In this document: positions 1 to 7,825 of the stretch, piece after piece | Numbering within the stretch: the first letter of the stretch is position 1 | Layout of the letters: each line of letters starts with the position of its first letter | Source of the DNA: Sutterella sp. | Lineage (GTDB): Bacteria; Pseudomonadota; Gammaproteobacteria; Burkholderiales; Burkholderiaceae_F | Assembly: GCA_003543795.1 (NCBI GenBank) | Contig: DNBE01000047.1 | Coordinates: forward strand, 1 to 9,967 | Reading direction: 5' to 3' | Length of the DNA stretch: 9,967 nt | Translations under genes and position numbers: made by a program | Notes under the pieces: generated by a model | What the model was told of the DNA's origin: nothing | What the model saw: only the letters and a program-made list of their open reading frames with translations | The model's database searches: none

Positions 1-1047
1 AACCCCGAAAATTACGACATCGCTTTCGCCGCGGAAAAACTGCGGGCGGCTAAATACGCCTATAGCGAAGAAGACGTCAAGCGTTATTTCACGCTTGACG
101 CGGTCTTCTCGGGCCTTTTCCAACTCGTGGAATTTTTCTTTGATATTCGAATCATCGCTTCTTGCGCCTCGGTTTGGAACGAGGATGTGAAATTTTTCGA
201 GATTCAAAATATATCGGGCGAAAAAATCGCGCAGTTTTATGTCGATTTGTACGCCAGACCCACAAAGCGCTCGGGCGCTTGGATGGATAACGAGCGCGTG
301 AGAAACCGGCTTTTCGGCGACTTACAAACACCCGTTGCCTATCTCGTGACGAACTTTTTAAAGCCTGCAGGCGGTCGCGCCTCGCTTTTAACGCACGACG
401 AAGTGCAGACGCTTTTTCACGAATTCGGCCACGGGTTGCAGCATATGCTCTCTGTGATCGACGAGCCCGACGCTTCCGGGATTAACGGCGTGGAGTGGGA
501 CGCGGTCGAATGCGCGAGTCAATTTATGGAAAATTTCACGTTTGAGCCCCGTGTTTTGAAAAAGCTCACGAGCCATGAAGTCACGCACGACCCGATTCCC
601 GACGACCTCATCGCGAAGCTCATTGCCGCGCGCCATTTTGAGTCGGGCATGGCAATGCTGCGCCAACTCGAATTCGGGCTTTTTGACATGCTACTTCACA
701 TGAAAACGCGTGACTTTAACGCGCGCGAAACGCTTCAAGCCGTGCGAGACGAAGTCGCGGTTTTAAAGCAACCGACTTACGATCGGTTCGCGAACGCCTT
801 CTCGCATATTTTCGCGGGCGGGTACGCCGCGGGCTACTATAGCTACAAGTGGTCCGAAGTCATGAGCGCGGACGCTTTCTCCCTCTTCGAAGAAAAGGGC
901 GTTCTCGATTACCAAACGGGTCAAAAGTGGTTACACACGTTTTTAAGTCAAGGGAGTTCCCGTCCGAGCCTCGAACTCTTTAAAGATTTCCGAGGCCGCG
1001 AGCCTGACGTGAACGCCCTTTTACGCATGAGCGGCATCAAGGACTAA
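1..1047 (+). CDS. prlC: M3-family zinc oligopeptidase (oligopeptidase A / PrlC type), 3' part only
   Basis: Cytoplasmic zinc metallopeptidase that, in the PrlC/OpdA family, cleaves short peptides including degraded signal peptides. The reading frame is open from base 1, and the residues before the first ATG (127) fit the family, so the true start lies upstream; 348 residues are present of about 680 in E. coli OpdA. In-window residues 140-144 are HEFGH, the HExxH zinc site with its catalytic Glu. The third zinc ligand is expected at E170, thirty residues after the first His, inside VEWDAVECASQ. The family's C-terminal substrate-side block FAGGYAAGYYSYKW is at 271-284. Two spots are divergent: E170 is followed by CAS where LPS or APS is usual, and the segment around residues 45-56 is unlike relatives but of equal length, so no frameshift is inferred. 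xthA follows after four bases, and its ribosome site lies inside this gene's end, which suggests one operon. Confidence 0.93.
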   Translation, partial: NPENYDIAFAAEKLRAAKYAYSEEDVKRYFTLDAVFSGLFQLVEFFFDIRIIASCASVWNEDVKFFEIQNISGEKIAQFYVDLYARPTKRSGAWMDNERVRNRLFGDLQTPVAYLVTNFLKPAGGRASLLTHDEVQTLFHEFGHGLQHMLSVIDEPDASGINGVEWDAVECASQFMENFTFEPRVLKKLTSHEVTHDPIPDDLIAKLIAARHFESGMAMLRQLEFGLFDMLLHMKTRDFNARETLQAVRDEVAVLKQPTYDRFANAFSHIFAGGYAAGYYSYKWSEVMSADAFSLFEEKGVLDYQTGQKWLHTFLSQGSSRPSLELFKDFRGREPDVNALLRMSGIKD

Positions 1048-1051
1048 AGCT

Positions 1052-1846
1052 ATGCGGATCGCGACTTGGAATGTCAATTCAATCAAAATGCGCGCGGGGC
1101 ACGTTCTTAATTGGCTTACCGCGACCCAAACCGACGTTTTGTGCTTACAAGAACTCAAAGTCGAAACGAGGCTTTTTCCCTATGAGGCTTTTCAAGAAGC
1201 GGGGTATGAGGCGCATGTTTTCGGACAAAAGACCTATAACGGCGTTGCGGTTTTGTTGAGAAAAGAAACGACGCGAGAAGCGCAACCGTTTACGCAAAAT
1301 ATCCCGGGGTTCGATGACCCGCAAAGTCGCCTCTTAGGTGTGAGTTTTTCAACGGCCGCAGGCCCGATGCGTGTTTTAAGCGCCTATTTTCCGAACGGCG
1401 CCGAAGTCGCTTCCGAAAAGTTCACATATAAACTCGCGTGGATTAACGCGCTTAGCGCCTATTTAAAGCCCCTTGTCAAAGAGGCCCTCCCGCTATTTCT
1501 TTGCGGAGACTTTAATATCGCGCCCGAAGACCTCGATTGTTGGAATCCTGCCTTATGGGAAGGCAACATTTTGGTGAGTCCCGAGGAACGCGCCGCGTTT
1601 CGCGACCTGTTGGCTTTAGGACTTAAAGACTCGTTTCGCCTTTTTGAAGCCGAAACGAAGGCTTATACCTGGTGGGACTACCGAATGCTGGGTTTTCAAA
1701 AAAATCACGGCATGCGAATCAATCACATCTTGGTTAACGATGCGGCGGCAAAGCTCTTGGCGGGCGCGACAATCGATCGCGCGCCTCGTAAACTCGAAAA
1801 ACCCTCCGACCATACGCCTTACGTCATCGAACTCTCGATTTCCTAA
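1052..1846 (+). CDS. xthA: Exodeoxyribonuclease III (AP endonuclease)
   Basis: Base-excision repair enzyme of the exonuclease III/APE1 family, acting as 3'-5' exonuclease, 3' phosphatase and AP endonuclease. The 264-residue protein is full length (E. coli 268). Visible active-site elements are TWN with N7, LQELK with metal-binding E34, GDFN with D153 and N155, TWWDYR at 206-211, and the terminal SDHTP with catalytic H254 preceded by D253. The motif that is normally RIDHIL or RIDLLL reads RINHIL (residues 222-227). N224 therefore replaces the Asp (D229 in E. coli ExoIII, D283 in APE1) that hydrogen-bonds the catalytic His; codon AAT at 1721-1723. The neighbouring D253 could partly take over, so activity is still likely. 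Start: ATG 1052 with AAGGA at 1039-1043, spacing 8. Located four bases after the oligopeptidase stop, probably translationally coupled. Confidence 0.95.
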   Translation: MRIATWNVNSIKMRAGHVLNWLTATQTDVLCLQELKVETRLFPYEAFQEAGYEAHVFGQKTYNGVAVLLRKETTREAQPFTQNIPGFDDPQSRLLGVSFSTAAGPMRVLSAYFPNGAEVASEKFTYKLAWINALSAYLKPLVKEALPLFLCGDFNIAPEDLDCWNPALWEGNILVSPEERAAFRDLLALGLKDSFRLFEAETKAYTWWDYRMLGFQKNHGMRINHILVNDAAAKLLAGATIDRAPRKLEKPSDHTPYVIELSIS

Positions 1847-1865
1847 GACAAAATACGTCCAATTA

Positions 1866-1877
1866 GGGTATATACCC
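1866..1877. promoter_or_regulatory. 12-bp perfect palindrome, possible operator upstream of the HAD gene
   Basis: GGGTATATACCC is a perfect 12-bp palindrome in the short gap after xthA, two bases before a strong hairpin. Such symmetry suits a dimeric repressor, but no regulator gene is near and no cognate family can be assigned. A -10-like TATACT lies downstream at 1913-1918 with no convincing -35, so any promoter for the HAD gene here is weakly supported. Confidence 0.25.
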
Positions 1878-1879
1878 AA

Positions 1880-1913
1880 GCTCGCGCGAATGGTTTCGCG
1901 CGAGCGTCTTCTT
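1880..1913 (+). terminator. GC-rich hairpin after xthA, probable terminator or attenuator
   Basis: An 11-bp perfect stem (1880-1890 with 1895-1905) closes a TGGT tetraloop; the arm reads GCTCGCGCGAA. It is followed by GTCTTCTT, a broken rather than clean T tract. It lies between xthA and the HAD gene. It could terminate the prlC-xthA transcript, weaken read-through, or merely protect a 3' end. Confidence 0.5.
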
Positions 1914-1962
1914 ATACTGTGCTCGGCCATTTAAATGAAAGATTAAGGAACAAAAAAAGCAT

Positions 1963-2742
1963 ATGGAAAAGTTACGCGCTAAAAAAGGTTTCATCTGCGA
2001 CATGGACGGTGTCATTTATTACGGTAATCGGTTATTGCCGGGTGTCATCGAATTTGTCGACTGGATGATGAAAACGGACAAAAACTTTTTGTTTTTAACG
2101 AATTCTTCCGAACGCTCGCCCGAAGAACTCCAACAGCGCTTAAAGCGTATGGGGCTTGAGGTCGATAAAAGTCGGTTTTATACGAGCGCTTTAGCGACCG
2201 CCGCGTTTTTAAAAGAACAAAGCCCGGGCTGCAGCGCTTACGCGATCGGCGGCACGGGGCTTGTCACGGCTTTGCATGACGCGGGAATCACGATGAATGA
2301 CGTCAACCCCGACTATGTCGTAGTCGGCGAAGGCAATACCTATTCGTACGAAAACACAATCAAAGCGGTGCGTTTAATTAACGAAGGCGCGAAACTCATC
2401 GGCACGAATAGCGACTTAACGGGCCCCACCGACGAAGGCATCATGCCCGCCTGTCGGGCTTGGATGGCGCCCATCGAACTCGCGACGGGTCAAAAGCCCT
2501 ACTATGTCGGTAAACCCAATCCGCTCATCATGCGTTCGGGGTTACGCCTTTTAGGCGTTCACTCAGCAGAAGCCGCGATTATCGGCGACAGAATGGATAC
2601 CGATATCGTCGCGGGGGTCGAGTCGGGGCTCGATACCGTGCTTGTCCTCTCGGGCGTCATGACTCGAGAAGACGTCGCGCGCTACCCCTATCGGCCGCGC
2701 TTGATATTAGAAGGCGTCGGAGACATCGTCCCGAAGGCTTAA
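1963..2742 (+). CDS. nagD: NagD-like HAD-IIA family phosphatase
   Basis: Member of the haloacid dehalogenase superfamily, subfamily IIA; E. coli NagD is a nucleotide monophosphatase preferring UMP, and this protein resembles it end to end (259 against 250 residues). HAD motif I is DMDGV with nucleophile D13 and acid/base D15. Motif II is TNSS (46-49), where NagD has TNYPS. Motif III is K184 in GKPNP, and motif IV is GDRMDTD at 208-214. The cap between motifs II and III (about 65-180) is of C2a type, with family blocks FYTSALATAAFL and VNPDYVVVGE. The actual substrate cannot be read from sequence; relatives also act on sugar phosphates or p-nitrophenyl phosphate. Start: ATG 1963 with AAGGA at 1945-1949, a rather long spacing of 13. 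It follows xthA in the same direction but behind a strong hairpin, so it may be transcribed separately. Confidence 0.87.
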   Translation: MEKLRAKKGFICDMDGVIYYGNRLLPGVIEFVDWMMKTDKNFLFLTNSSERSPEELQQRLKRMGLEVDKSRFYTSALATAAFLKEQSPGCSAYAIGGTGLVTALHDAGITMNDVNPDYVVVGEGNTYSYENTIKAVRLINEGAKLIGTNSDLTGPTDEGIMPACRAWMAPIELATGQKPYYVGKPNPLIMRSGLRLLGVHSAEAAIIGDRMDTDIVAGVESGLDTVLVLSGVMTREDVARYPYRPRLILEGVGDIVPKA

Positions 2743-2743
2743 A

Positions 2744-2787
2744 AAAACGAGACCTCGAAACCTAAAACTTTCGAGGTCTTTCGTTTT
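2744..2787. terminator. Bidirectional rho-independent terminator between convergent genes
   Basis: An 11-bp perfect stem (AGACCTCGAAA at 2750-2760 with TTTCGAGGTCT at 2769-2779) has an 8-nt loop. It is extended by AAAACG/CGTTTT across a 2-nt bulge. The + strand ends in CGTTTT and the - strand in CGTTTTTTT. It sits directly after the HAD gene stop and 14 bases after the RND pump gene stop, so it can end both transcripts. Confidence 0.85.
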
Positions 2788-2801
2788 AAGACTTTTGAAT
2801 T

Positions 2802-5800
2802 TTATTCGTCACGCGCGTATCGATTCTTTCTCACAAACCAAGTAAAAAAGATCGGCACGAAAACCGTCGCGACGAAAGTCGAAACGAGCATTCCGCCCAA
2901 AACACCGATACCCATCGATTGTCTCGCGGCGGCACCGGGGCCGGTTGCTAACGCAAGCGGCACGACCCCCAAAATAAAGGCCATACTCGTCATCAAAATC
3001 GGTCGAAGTCGTAAGCCGACGGCCGTAATCGCCGCTTCTTTGGCGCTCATCCCTTCTTCAAAGCGTTGGACCGCGAATTCCACAATCAAAATCGCGTTTT
3101 TAGCCGTAAGCCCGATTAAAACGAGTAACCCGATTTGGAAATAGATGTCGTTGGCGTGCCCCGTGATCCACGTCACAAAAAACGCGCCCGCGACCGAGAA
3201 AGGAACGCTTAAAGCGACTGCGATCGGTAGCGACCACCTCTCGTACTGCGCGGCCAAAATCAAAAAGACAACGAGCATCCCGAAGATAAAAGCAAGACTA
3301 GCCGACGACCCTAAACGCTTTTCTTGGAAAGCCTGATCGGTCCACCCGATGCCGAAGTCCGCGGGCAACACTTGCGCCGCGATTCGTTCGACTTCGGCAA
3401 TCGCTTCGCCGGAACTCACACCCGCTACCGCGCGCCCCATAAACCGAGCGCCTAGGTAGCCGTTCATCTTAGCTAGTGACTCGGACCCTGAGATACGTTC
3501 CCAGGAAATAAAGGCGCTCACCGGCATCATTTTGCCGTTTGAAGCCTTCACCCAAGCGCGTCCCAAATCCGAAGGCTGCATCCTGAAGCGCTCTTCGGCT
3601 TGGATAATGACGCGATTGATTTTGCCGTTTCGCGTGAAGTCGTTTACATAAGTGCCGCCCGTCATCGCGGCCATCGTCTCGTAGATATCCGAAACGGACA
3701 CGCCGTAGGTGAGCGCTTTAGCTTCGTTTACCGAAACCGAAATCATGGGAGAGGTACTGTTTGCGGTCGACCGAATACCCGTAAGAATCGGAGAAGCTCT
3801 GAGCGCCGCGATAAATCGGTCGTTTGCGGCCTGAAGGACACTCGGGTCATCGCTTGCGCGACTTTGGATGTAACCCGCGAACCCTGCCGCAGACCCTAAC
3901 CCTCGAATGGGCGCGGGGGTCGAAGCGACGGCTTGCGCTTGCGTTAAGTCGCCAGCGGCAACACGCACGGCGTCAACGACGTCATCGGCGCTTAAATCGC
4001 GATCATCCCAATGTTTAAGTCGAATGATGAAAGTTGCCGCGTTTTGGCGGATGTCGTTACCGACCGTATCAAAGCCCGTAAGCGTCAGGTTATTTTGAAC
4101 GGCATCGATTGCGCGCACCTTGCGCATTAAATCTTCCGCGACCGCTTCCGTTCGTGATAGAGACGCCCCTTCGGGTAGCGAGATCGAGACGCGAACGATC
4201 CCTTGGTCTTCCATCGGCACGAAACTTGTAGGCGTCACGCGCACGAGCCCCCAGACCGCGATAACGGAGGCAAGGAAAACGGCCAAAGACGCTTTCGGGT
4301 GCGCGAAAGTCCAACCGACTGCCCCGACGACTTTTTCGATAAAGCGATGTAAAAGAATGTCAAAGCGCTTAAAAAAGGCGTATTTGACGGTCGGTTCTTT
4401 TTTAAGAACCACGGCGCACATCGCGGGGGTAAGCGTTAGCGCCACAAAGCCTGAGAGCGTCACGGATACGGCGATTGTCACCGCAAACTGACGATAGAGT
4501 TCGCCTGCCATCCCGCCCAAAAACGCGACCGGAATAAAGACCGCGGAAAGAACGAGCACGATGGCAACCAAGGCTGAGGCGACTTCTTTCATCGCTTTTT
4601 GAGCCGCTTGGCGAGGCTCGATCCCGTCGGTTCGCATAATGCGTTCGACGTTTTCCAAAACGACGATCGCGTCATCGACCACGATACCGATCGCAAGCGT
4701 CATCGCAAAAAGCGTCATCGTGTTAAGCGAAAATCCGCACACCCAAAGCCCGACCATGGTCCCGATCAGAGAAATCGGGACGGCCACAAGCGGAATAATC
4801 GTCGCGCGCCAATTTTGTAAAAAGAGAAATACAACCGCTAGCACAAGTAGCGCCGCTTCCATAAAGGTTTTCGCGACCTCACGTAAAGACGCGCCCACAA
4901 ATACCGTCGTATCGTCCGTGATGGTCGACGTAATGCCTGTCGGGAAGTTCGCGGCAAGTTCGGCAAAGCGCGCTTTGACGAGATCGGCGGTCGCCATGGC
5001 GTTTGCGCCCGTCTGCAGGTAGACGCCCACCGTAATACATTGGTCGTCATCGAGCTGGTTATAAGAGTCGTAGGAGCGCTTTCCGATTTCAACGCGCGCG
5101 ACGTCTCCGATACGCACGAACCCTTTGGCGCCCGCCGAACGAATCATGATGCGACTAAATTCTTCAGGTGTTAAAAGTTGACCGCGGCTTCTCACGGTAT
5201 AAAAAAGTTGTTGCTCGGGGTTATTGGGCGCGGCCCCGATACGCCCTGCCGCGTATTGTTCGTTTTGGCTCTCGATTGCTTTTTCGATATCTTGGACGCT
5301 CACCTTTAATTGCGCCATTTTGTCGGGATTCACCCAAATGCGCATCGCGCCTTGAACGTTACCGAAGACACTTACGTCGCCCACGCCCGGAATGCGTTTT
5401 AAGTCGTCGACGATATTAACCGTCGCGTAATCGGCCATTCGAACGACGTCATAACTTTTATCGGGCGAGGTTAACGCGATCATGAGAAGCACTTCTTCGG
5501 AGCGTTTTCTCACGCTCACACCCGTTTTACGCACTTGGTCGGGCAGACGCCTTTCGGCCGTTCTCACGCGATTATTGATTTCAAGCATCGCGTCGTTGGG
5601 GTCGATACCGACTTCGAAGGTGCAAGAGATGCTCACGTCACCGTTAGAGCGGACAGAGGTCGTGTAATACAAAAGCCCTTCGACGCCCGAAAGTTGATCT
5701 TCGATGGGAGCCGCGACCGTACGCGACATCGTTTGCGCGTCCGCGCCCGAATAGTTCGTATAGATATTGACGCGAGGCGGCGATATATCGGGGTATTGCG

Positions 5801-5900
5801 AGACAGGTAGCACCCAATAGGCAACCAAACCCGCGATGACGATAAATAGCGACATCACGGTTGCAAAAATCGGCCTACGGATACAAAACTGGCTCAGCAT
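2802..5900 (-). CDS. RND multidrug efflux pump, inner-membrane subunit (HAE1 family, AcrB/MexF-like)
   Basis: Trimeric proton-driven exporter of the resistance-nodulation-division family; it would take amphiphilic compounds from periplasm and inner membrane and pass them to an outer-membrane channel through the adapter encoded just upstream. Length 1032 (AcrB 1049). N-terminal FCIRRPIFA precedes TM1 (about 10-30). Two periplasmic porter/docking regions lie near 31-335 and 555-865. TM bundles lie near 340-500 and 865-1022. The proton-relay residues are present: D409 and D410 in GIVVDDAIVVLENVER, K934 in LTAKNA and R964 in RLRPILMTS. The sequence resembles MexF/OqxB/BpeF-type pumps at least as much as AcrB, so no symbol is given and no substrate can be named. 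Start ATG 5900 lies 6 bases after the adapter stop, with only a weak AAGTAAG as ribosome site, implying coupled translation. A terminator follows its stop. No frameshift or truncation seen. Confidence 0.95.
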   Translation of the reverse strand: MLSQFCIRRPIFATVMSLFIVIAGLVAYWVLPVSQYPDISPPRVNIYTNYSGADAQTMSRTVAAPIEDQLSGVEGLLYYTTSVRSNGDVSISCTFEVGIDPNDAMLEINNRVRTAERRLPDQVRKTGVSVRKRSEEVLLMIALTSPDKSYDVVRMADYATVNIVDDLKRIPGVGDVSVFGNVQGAMRIWVNPDKMAQLKVSVQDIEKAIESQNEQYAAGRIGAAPNNPEQQLFYTVRSRGQLLTPEEFSRIMIRSAGAKGFVRIGDVARVEIGKRSYDSYNQLDDDQCITVGVYLQTGANAMATADLVKARFAELAANFPTGITSTITDDTTVFVGASLREVAKTFMEAALLVLAVVFLFLQNWRATIIPLVAVPISLIGTMVGLWVCGFSLNTMTLFAMTLAIGIVVDDAIVVLENVERIMRTDGIEPRQAAQKAMKEVASALVAIVLVLSAVFIPVAFLGGMAGELYRQFAVTIAVSVTLSGFVALTLTPAMCAVVLKKEPTVKYAFFKRFDILLHRFIEKVVGAVGWTFAHPKASLAVFLASVIAVWGLVRVTPTSFVPMEDQGIVRVSISLPEGASLSRTEAVAEDLMRKVRAIDAVQNNLTLTGFDTVGNDIRQNAATFIIRLKHWDDRDLSADDVVDAVRVAAGDLTQAQAVASTPAPIRGLGSAAGFAGYIQSRASDDPSVLQAANDRFIAALRASPILTGIRSTANSTSPMISVSVNEAKALTYGVSVSDIYETMAAMTGGTYVNDFTRNGKINRVIIQAEERFRMQPSDLGRAWVKASNGKMMPVSAFISWERISGSESLAKMNGYLGARFMGRAVAGVSSGEAIAEVERIAAQVLPADFGIGWTDQAFQEKRLGSSASLAFIFGMLVVFLILAAQYERWSLPIAVALSVPFSVAGAFFVTWITGHANDIYFQIGLLVLIGLTAKNAILIVEFAVQRFEEGMSAKEAAITAVGLRLRPILMTSMAFILGVVPLALATGPGAAARQSMGIGVLGGMLVSTFVATVFVPIFFTWFVRKNRYARDE

Positions 5901-5906
5901 AGTGAC

Positions 5907-7010
5907 TTACTTAGCGTCTTGAACGTTAACGACCGCGCCGTCGGAAATCGCGAGCATTTGGTCGACGATGACGGCTTCGCCCGCGGCGAGGCCCGATGTC
6001 ACGATCCAATCGGCACCTTCCCAATGCGAAAGGGTTACGATTTTTTCGCGCGCTTTACCGTCTTTGGCAACATAAATGGCATAGGTGCCGTCAGGCTTTT
6101 GTTTGACGGCTTTTTGCGGGACGCGGAAAACATTTTTCAAGAGTTCGGCTTCGACTCTGACGGCAACGTATTGTCCGGGCCATAAGCCTTTGGCGGGGTC
6201 AAGCGAAGCGCGCAGCTTCACGGTCGCGGTCGCGGAGTCGACCTTACTTGAAATGTAGTCGAGATGACCCGATACGGATTTTTTACCGTTATCGAAGAAA
6301 ACCGTCACGCTCGAATCTTTCCTAAAGGTCGCTTTCGCGAAATCGGTGTCGCTCACCGAAAAATCGACTCGCAGCGCCCCGGGTTGCGTCACGGTGGTAA
6401 GTAGCGTCGAATACGCCGTCACGAGTCCGCCGGGATTGACTTCGGATTTACCCGTCGTGCCGTCGACGGGCGCGCGAATGACCGCGTGGTTGAGTTGATT
6501 TTGCGCGGTTTTTTCCTTGGCTTGGGCGGCTGCAAGCGTCGCTCGCGCTTGCATGAGAGCGGCGACCGAGGCGTCATAGTCGCTACGGCTGATCGCCTCG
6601 ACACGCACTAGTTTTTTCGCGCGCTCGAAATCGTTCGTGGCTTTTTTAAGTGTGGCTTTGGCCTGAGCGACCGTCGCGCGCGCTTCGTTTAGCGCCGCTT
6701 CGTAAGGTTCTTTTTCAATTTCAAACAAAATGTCGCCCGCGCGTACGGTTGCGCCTTCGGCAAAAGAAAAGGTCTTTAAGATGCCCGAAACCTGCGCGTA
6801 AACATCGACTTGGCGCAAGCCCGAGGTTTCGCCGAATGTATCGATATAGCGAGGCGTATCGACACTCGTAGCAACAACCGTCGAAACGTTAAGCGCTTGA
6901 GGGGCAACGCGCGGCTTTTCGCGACAAGCCGGTAGCGCGATAAGACAAACCGACGCCGCGAGACAGAGGGCGCGAACGGATAGATGACGATGCGAGGCCT
7001 TTTCAACCAT
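5907..7010 (-). CDS. RND efflux periplasmic adapter (membrane fusion protein), predicted lipoprotein
   Basis: AcrA/MexE-type adapter that links the RND pump encoded downstream to an outer-membrane channel. With ATG at 7010 the protein has 367 residues. It begins with a signal peptide (basic SHRHLSVR, hydrophobic core) ending in a lipobox-like ALPAC, so C29 is the probable lipidated residue. Then come a lipoyl-like half-motif (about 66-100), an alpha-helical hairpin rich in Ala, Gln and Lys (about 103-172), the second lipoyl half with RAPVDG (179-184), a beta-barrel (about 210-290) and a membrane-proximal domain to the end. Start choice: ATG 7010 has AAGG at 7019-7022, spacing 8. A frame-extending TTG at 7040 has no ribosome site and would lie upstream of the likely transcription start. 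No outer-membrane factor gene and no TetR/LysR/MarR-type regulator lies next to the pair. Confidence 0.92.
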   Translation of the reverse strand: MVEKASHRHLSVRALCLAASVCLIALPACREKPRVAPQALNVSTVVATSVDTPRYIDTFGETSGLRQVDVYAQVSGILKTFSFAEGATVRAGDILFEIEKEPYEAALNEARATVAQAKATLKKATNDFERAKKLVRVEAISRSDYDASVAALMQARATLAAAQAKEKTAQNQLNHAVIRAPVDGTTGKSEVNPGGLVTAYSTLLTTVTQPGALRVDFSVSDTDFAKATFRKDSSVTVFFDNGKKSVSGHLDYISSKVDSATATVKLRASLDPAKGLWPGQYVAVRVEAELLKNVFRVPQKAVKQKPDGTYAIYVAKDGKAREKIVTLSHWEGADWIVTSGLAAGEAVIVDQMLAISDGAVVNVQDAK

Positions 7011-7042
7011 GGGCGAAACCTTGCGGGGTAAGGAATTCAATT

Positions 7043-7048
7043 ATTGTA
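7043..7048 (-). promoter_or_regulatory. Candidate -10 box for the adapter-pump operon
   Basis: On the - strand TACAAT (5 of 6 to consensus) ends 32 bases before the adapter ATG at 7010. The -35 position at 16-18 bp spacing is poor (TCTCTA or similar), so the promoter would be weak or activator-dependent. It lies in the roughly 100-base gap after dnaQ, where I see no terminator hairpin with a T tract. Confidence 0.3.
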
Positions 7049-7112
7049 GAAGAAAAACCGTCACTTAGAGACTAAAAGGATATCCCTAGGTCGGATTTCC
7101 CCGCTATTTACC

Positions 7113-7808
7113 TTAGCGCCAGACGAGTTTCCCTTTACTATCTTTGGCGTCGATTCGTTTGAGCGTTTCTTCGTGCGCTTTGAGTTCGGCTTCGCTTGCC
7201 GCGACCACGCGTAAGCTCGACACATCGGGTACGGGCGGTAAACCCGTATCATCGACCGCCTGAATATCGAGACTTTCTTGGCCTTGCGTCATCGCGAGAT
7301 AGACTTCAGCTAAGAGTTCCGCGTCGATTTCGGCGCCGTGACGCACGCGCTTTGAGGCATCAATTTTATAAGCCGCGCATAGCGTATCGAGATTATTTCT
7401 TTGCCCGGGGCGCAAATCTTGGGCAAGTTTGAGCGTATCGACAACCCCCGCGCAATAGTCGGTCAATTTTCCTTTATTGAGTAACCCCAACTCGTGATCG
7501 ATAAAGCCCACGTCGAACTCAGCGTTATGAATTAAAAGCTCGGCGCCTTTGATGAAATCGAGAAAGTCATCGACAACCGCTTCGAACTTGGGTTCTTTTT
7601 TAAGCACTTCCCAAGTCATGCCGTGCACTTTCGCCGCCTCGGCATCGACCTCTCGTTCGGGGTTAATGCGCGTATGAAATACGTTTTGCGTTAAGCGACG
7701 ATTCAAAATTTCCACGCAACCGATTTCAATTAACCTATCGCCTTTGACCGCGTCCATACCGGTCGTTTCGGTATCGAGCGCGACTTGTCGCCGAGTGCTA
7801 GTTGCCAT
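7113..7808 (-). CDS. dnaQ: DNA polymerase III epsilon subunit (3'-5' proofreading exonuclease)
   Basis: Proofreading subunit of the replicative polymerase core, a DEDDh exonuclease. With ATG at 7808 it has 231 residues (E. coli 243). Catalytic residues are all present: D12 and E14 in LDTETTG, D99 in HNAEFD, and H157 with D162 in RHGAEID. The linker after about residue 180 and the C-terminal segment ending KLVWR correspond to the part that binds the alpha subunit. Start choice: ATG 7808 has AAGGA at 7819-7823 with spacing 10 and places the catalytic pair at residues 12 and 14, exactly as in E. coli. An in-frame TTG at 7814 would leave a spacing of only 4. The gene follows rnhA by 14 bases, an arrangement known from many proteobacteria. 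No terminator is evident between its stop and the adapter gene. Confidence 0.96.
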   Translation of the reverse strand: MATSTRRQVALDTETTGMDAVKGDRLIEIGCVEILNRRLTQNVFHTRINPEREVDAEAAKVHGMTWEVLKKEPKFEAVVDDFLDFIKGAELLIHNAEFDVGFIDHELGLLNKGKLTDYCAGVVDTLKLAQDLRPGQRNNLDTLCAAYKIDASKRVRHGAEIDAELLAEVYLAMTQGQESLDIQAVDDTGLPPVPDVSSLRVVAASEAELKAHEETLKRIDAKDSKGKLVWR

Positions 7809-7818
7809 TTTCAAAAAT

Positions 7819-7825
7819 TCCTTTA
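7819..7825 (-). promoter_or_regulatory. dnaQ ribosome binding site overlapping the rnhA stop codon
   Basis: On the - strand TAAAGGA combines the rnhA stop TAA (7825-7823) with the AAGGA Shine-Dalgarno (7823-7819) of dnaQ. The overlap couples termination of rnhA translation to dnaQ initiation, and the spacing decides for ATG 7808 over TTG 7814. Confidence 0.75.

Noticed and set aside
127..129. ATG as start of the oligopeptidase gene
   Set aside because: The frame is open to base 1 and the 42 upstream residues fit the M3 family, so the gene is cut by the window edge.
130..170. Possible compensated frameshift in the oligopeptidase
   Set aside because: The segment is divergent but has the same length as in relatives, and both flanks are in one frame; natural divergence is simpler.
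3600..5810. Several + strand ORFs of 60-130 codons opposite the pump gene
   Set aside because: They are antisense shadows of a well-conserved gene, are Arg/Ser-rich and low in complexity, and have no family resemblance.
7011..7040. TTG at 7040 as adapter start (ten extra residues)
   Set aside because: No ribosome site before TTG, while ATG 7010 has AAGG at spacing 8 and begins a normal lipoprotein signal peptide.
7809..7814. TTG at 7814 as dnaQ start
   Set aside because: Shine-Dalgarno spacing would be only 4; ATG 7808 has spacing 10 and E. coli-like numbering of the catalytic pair.
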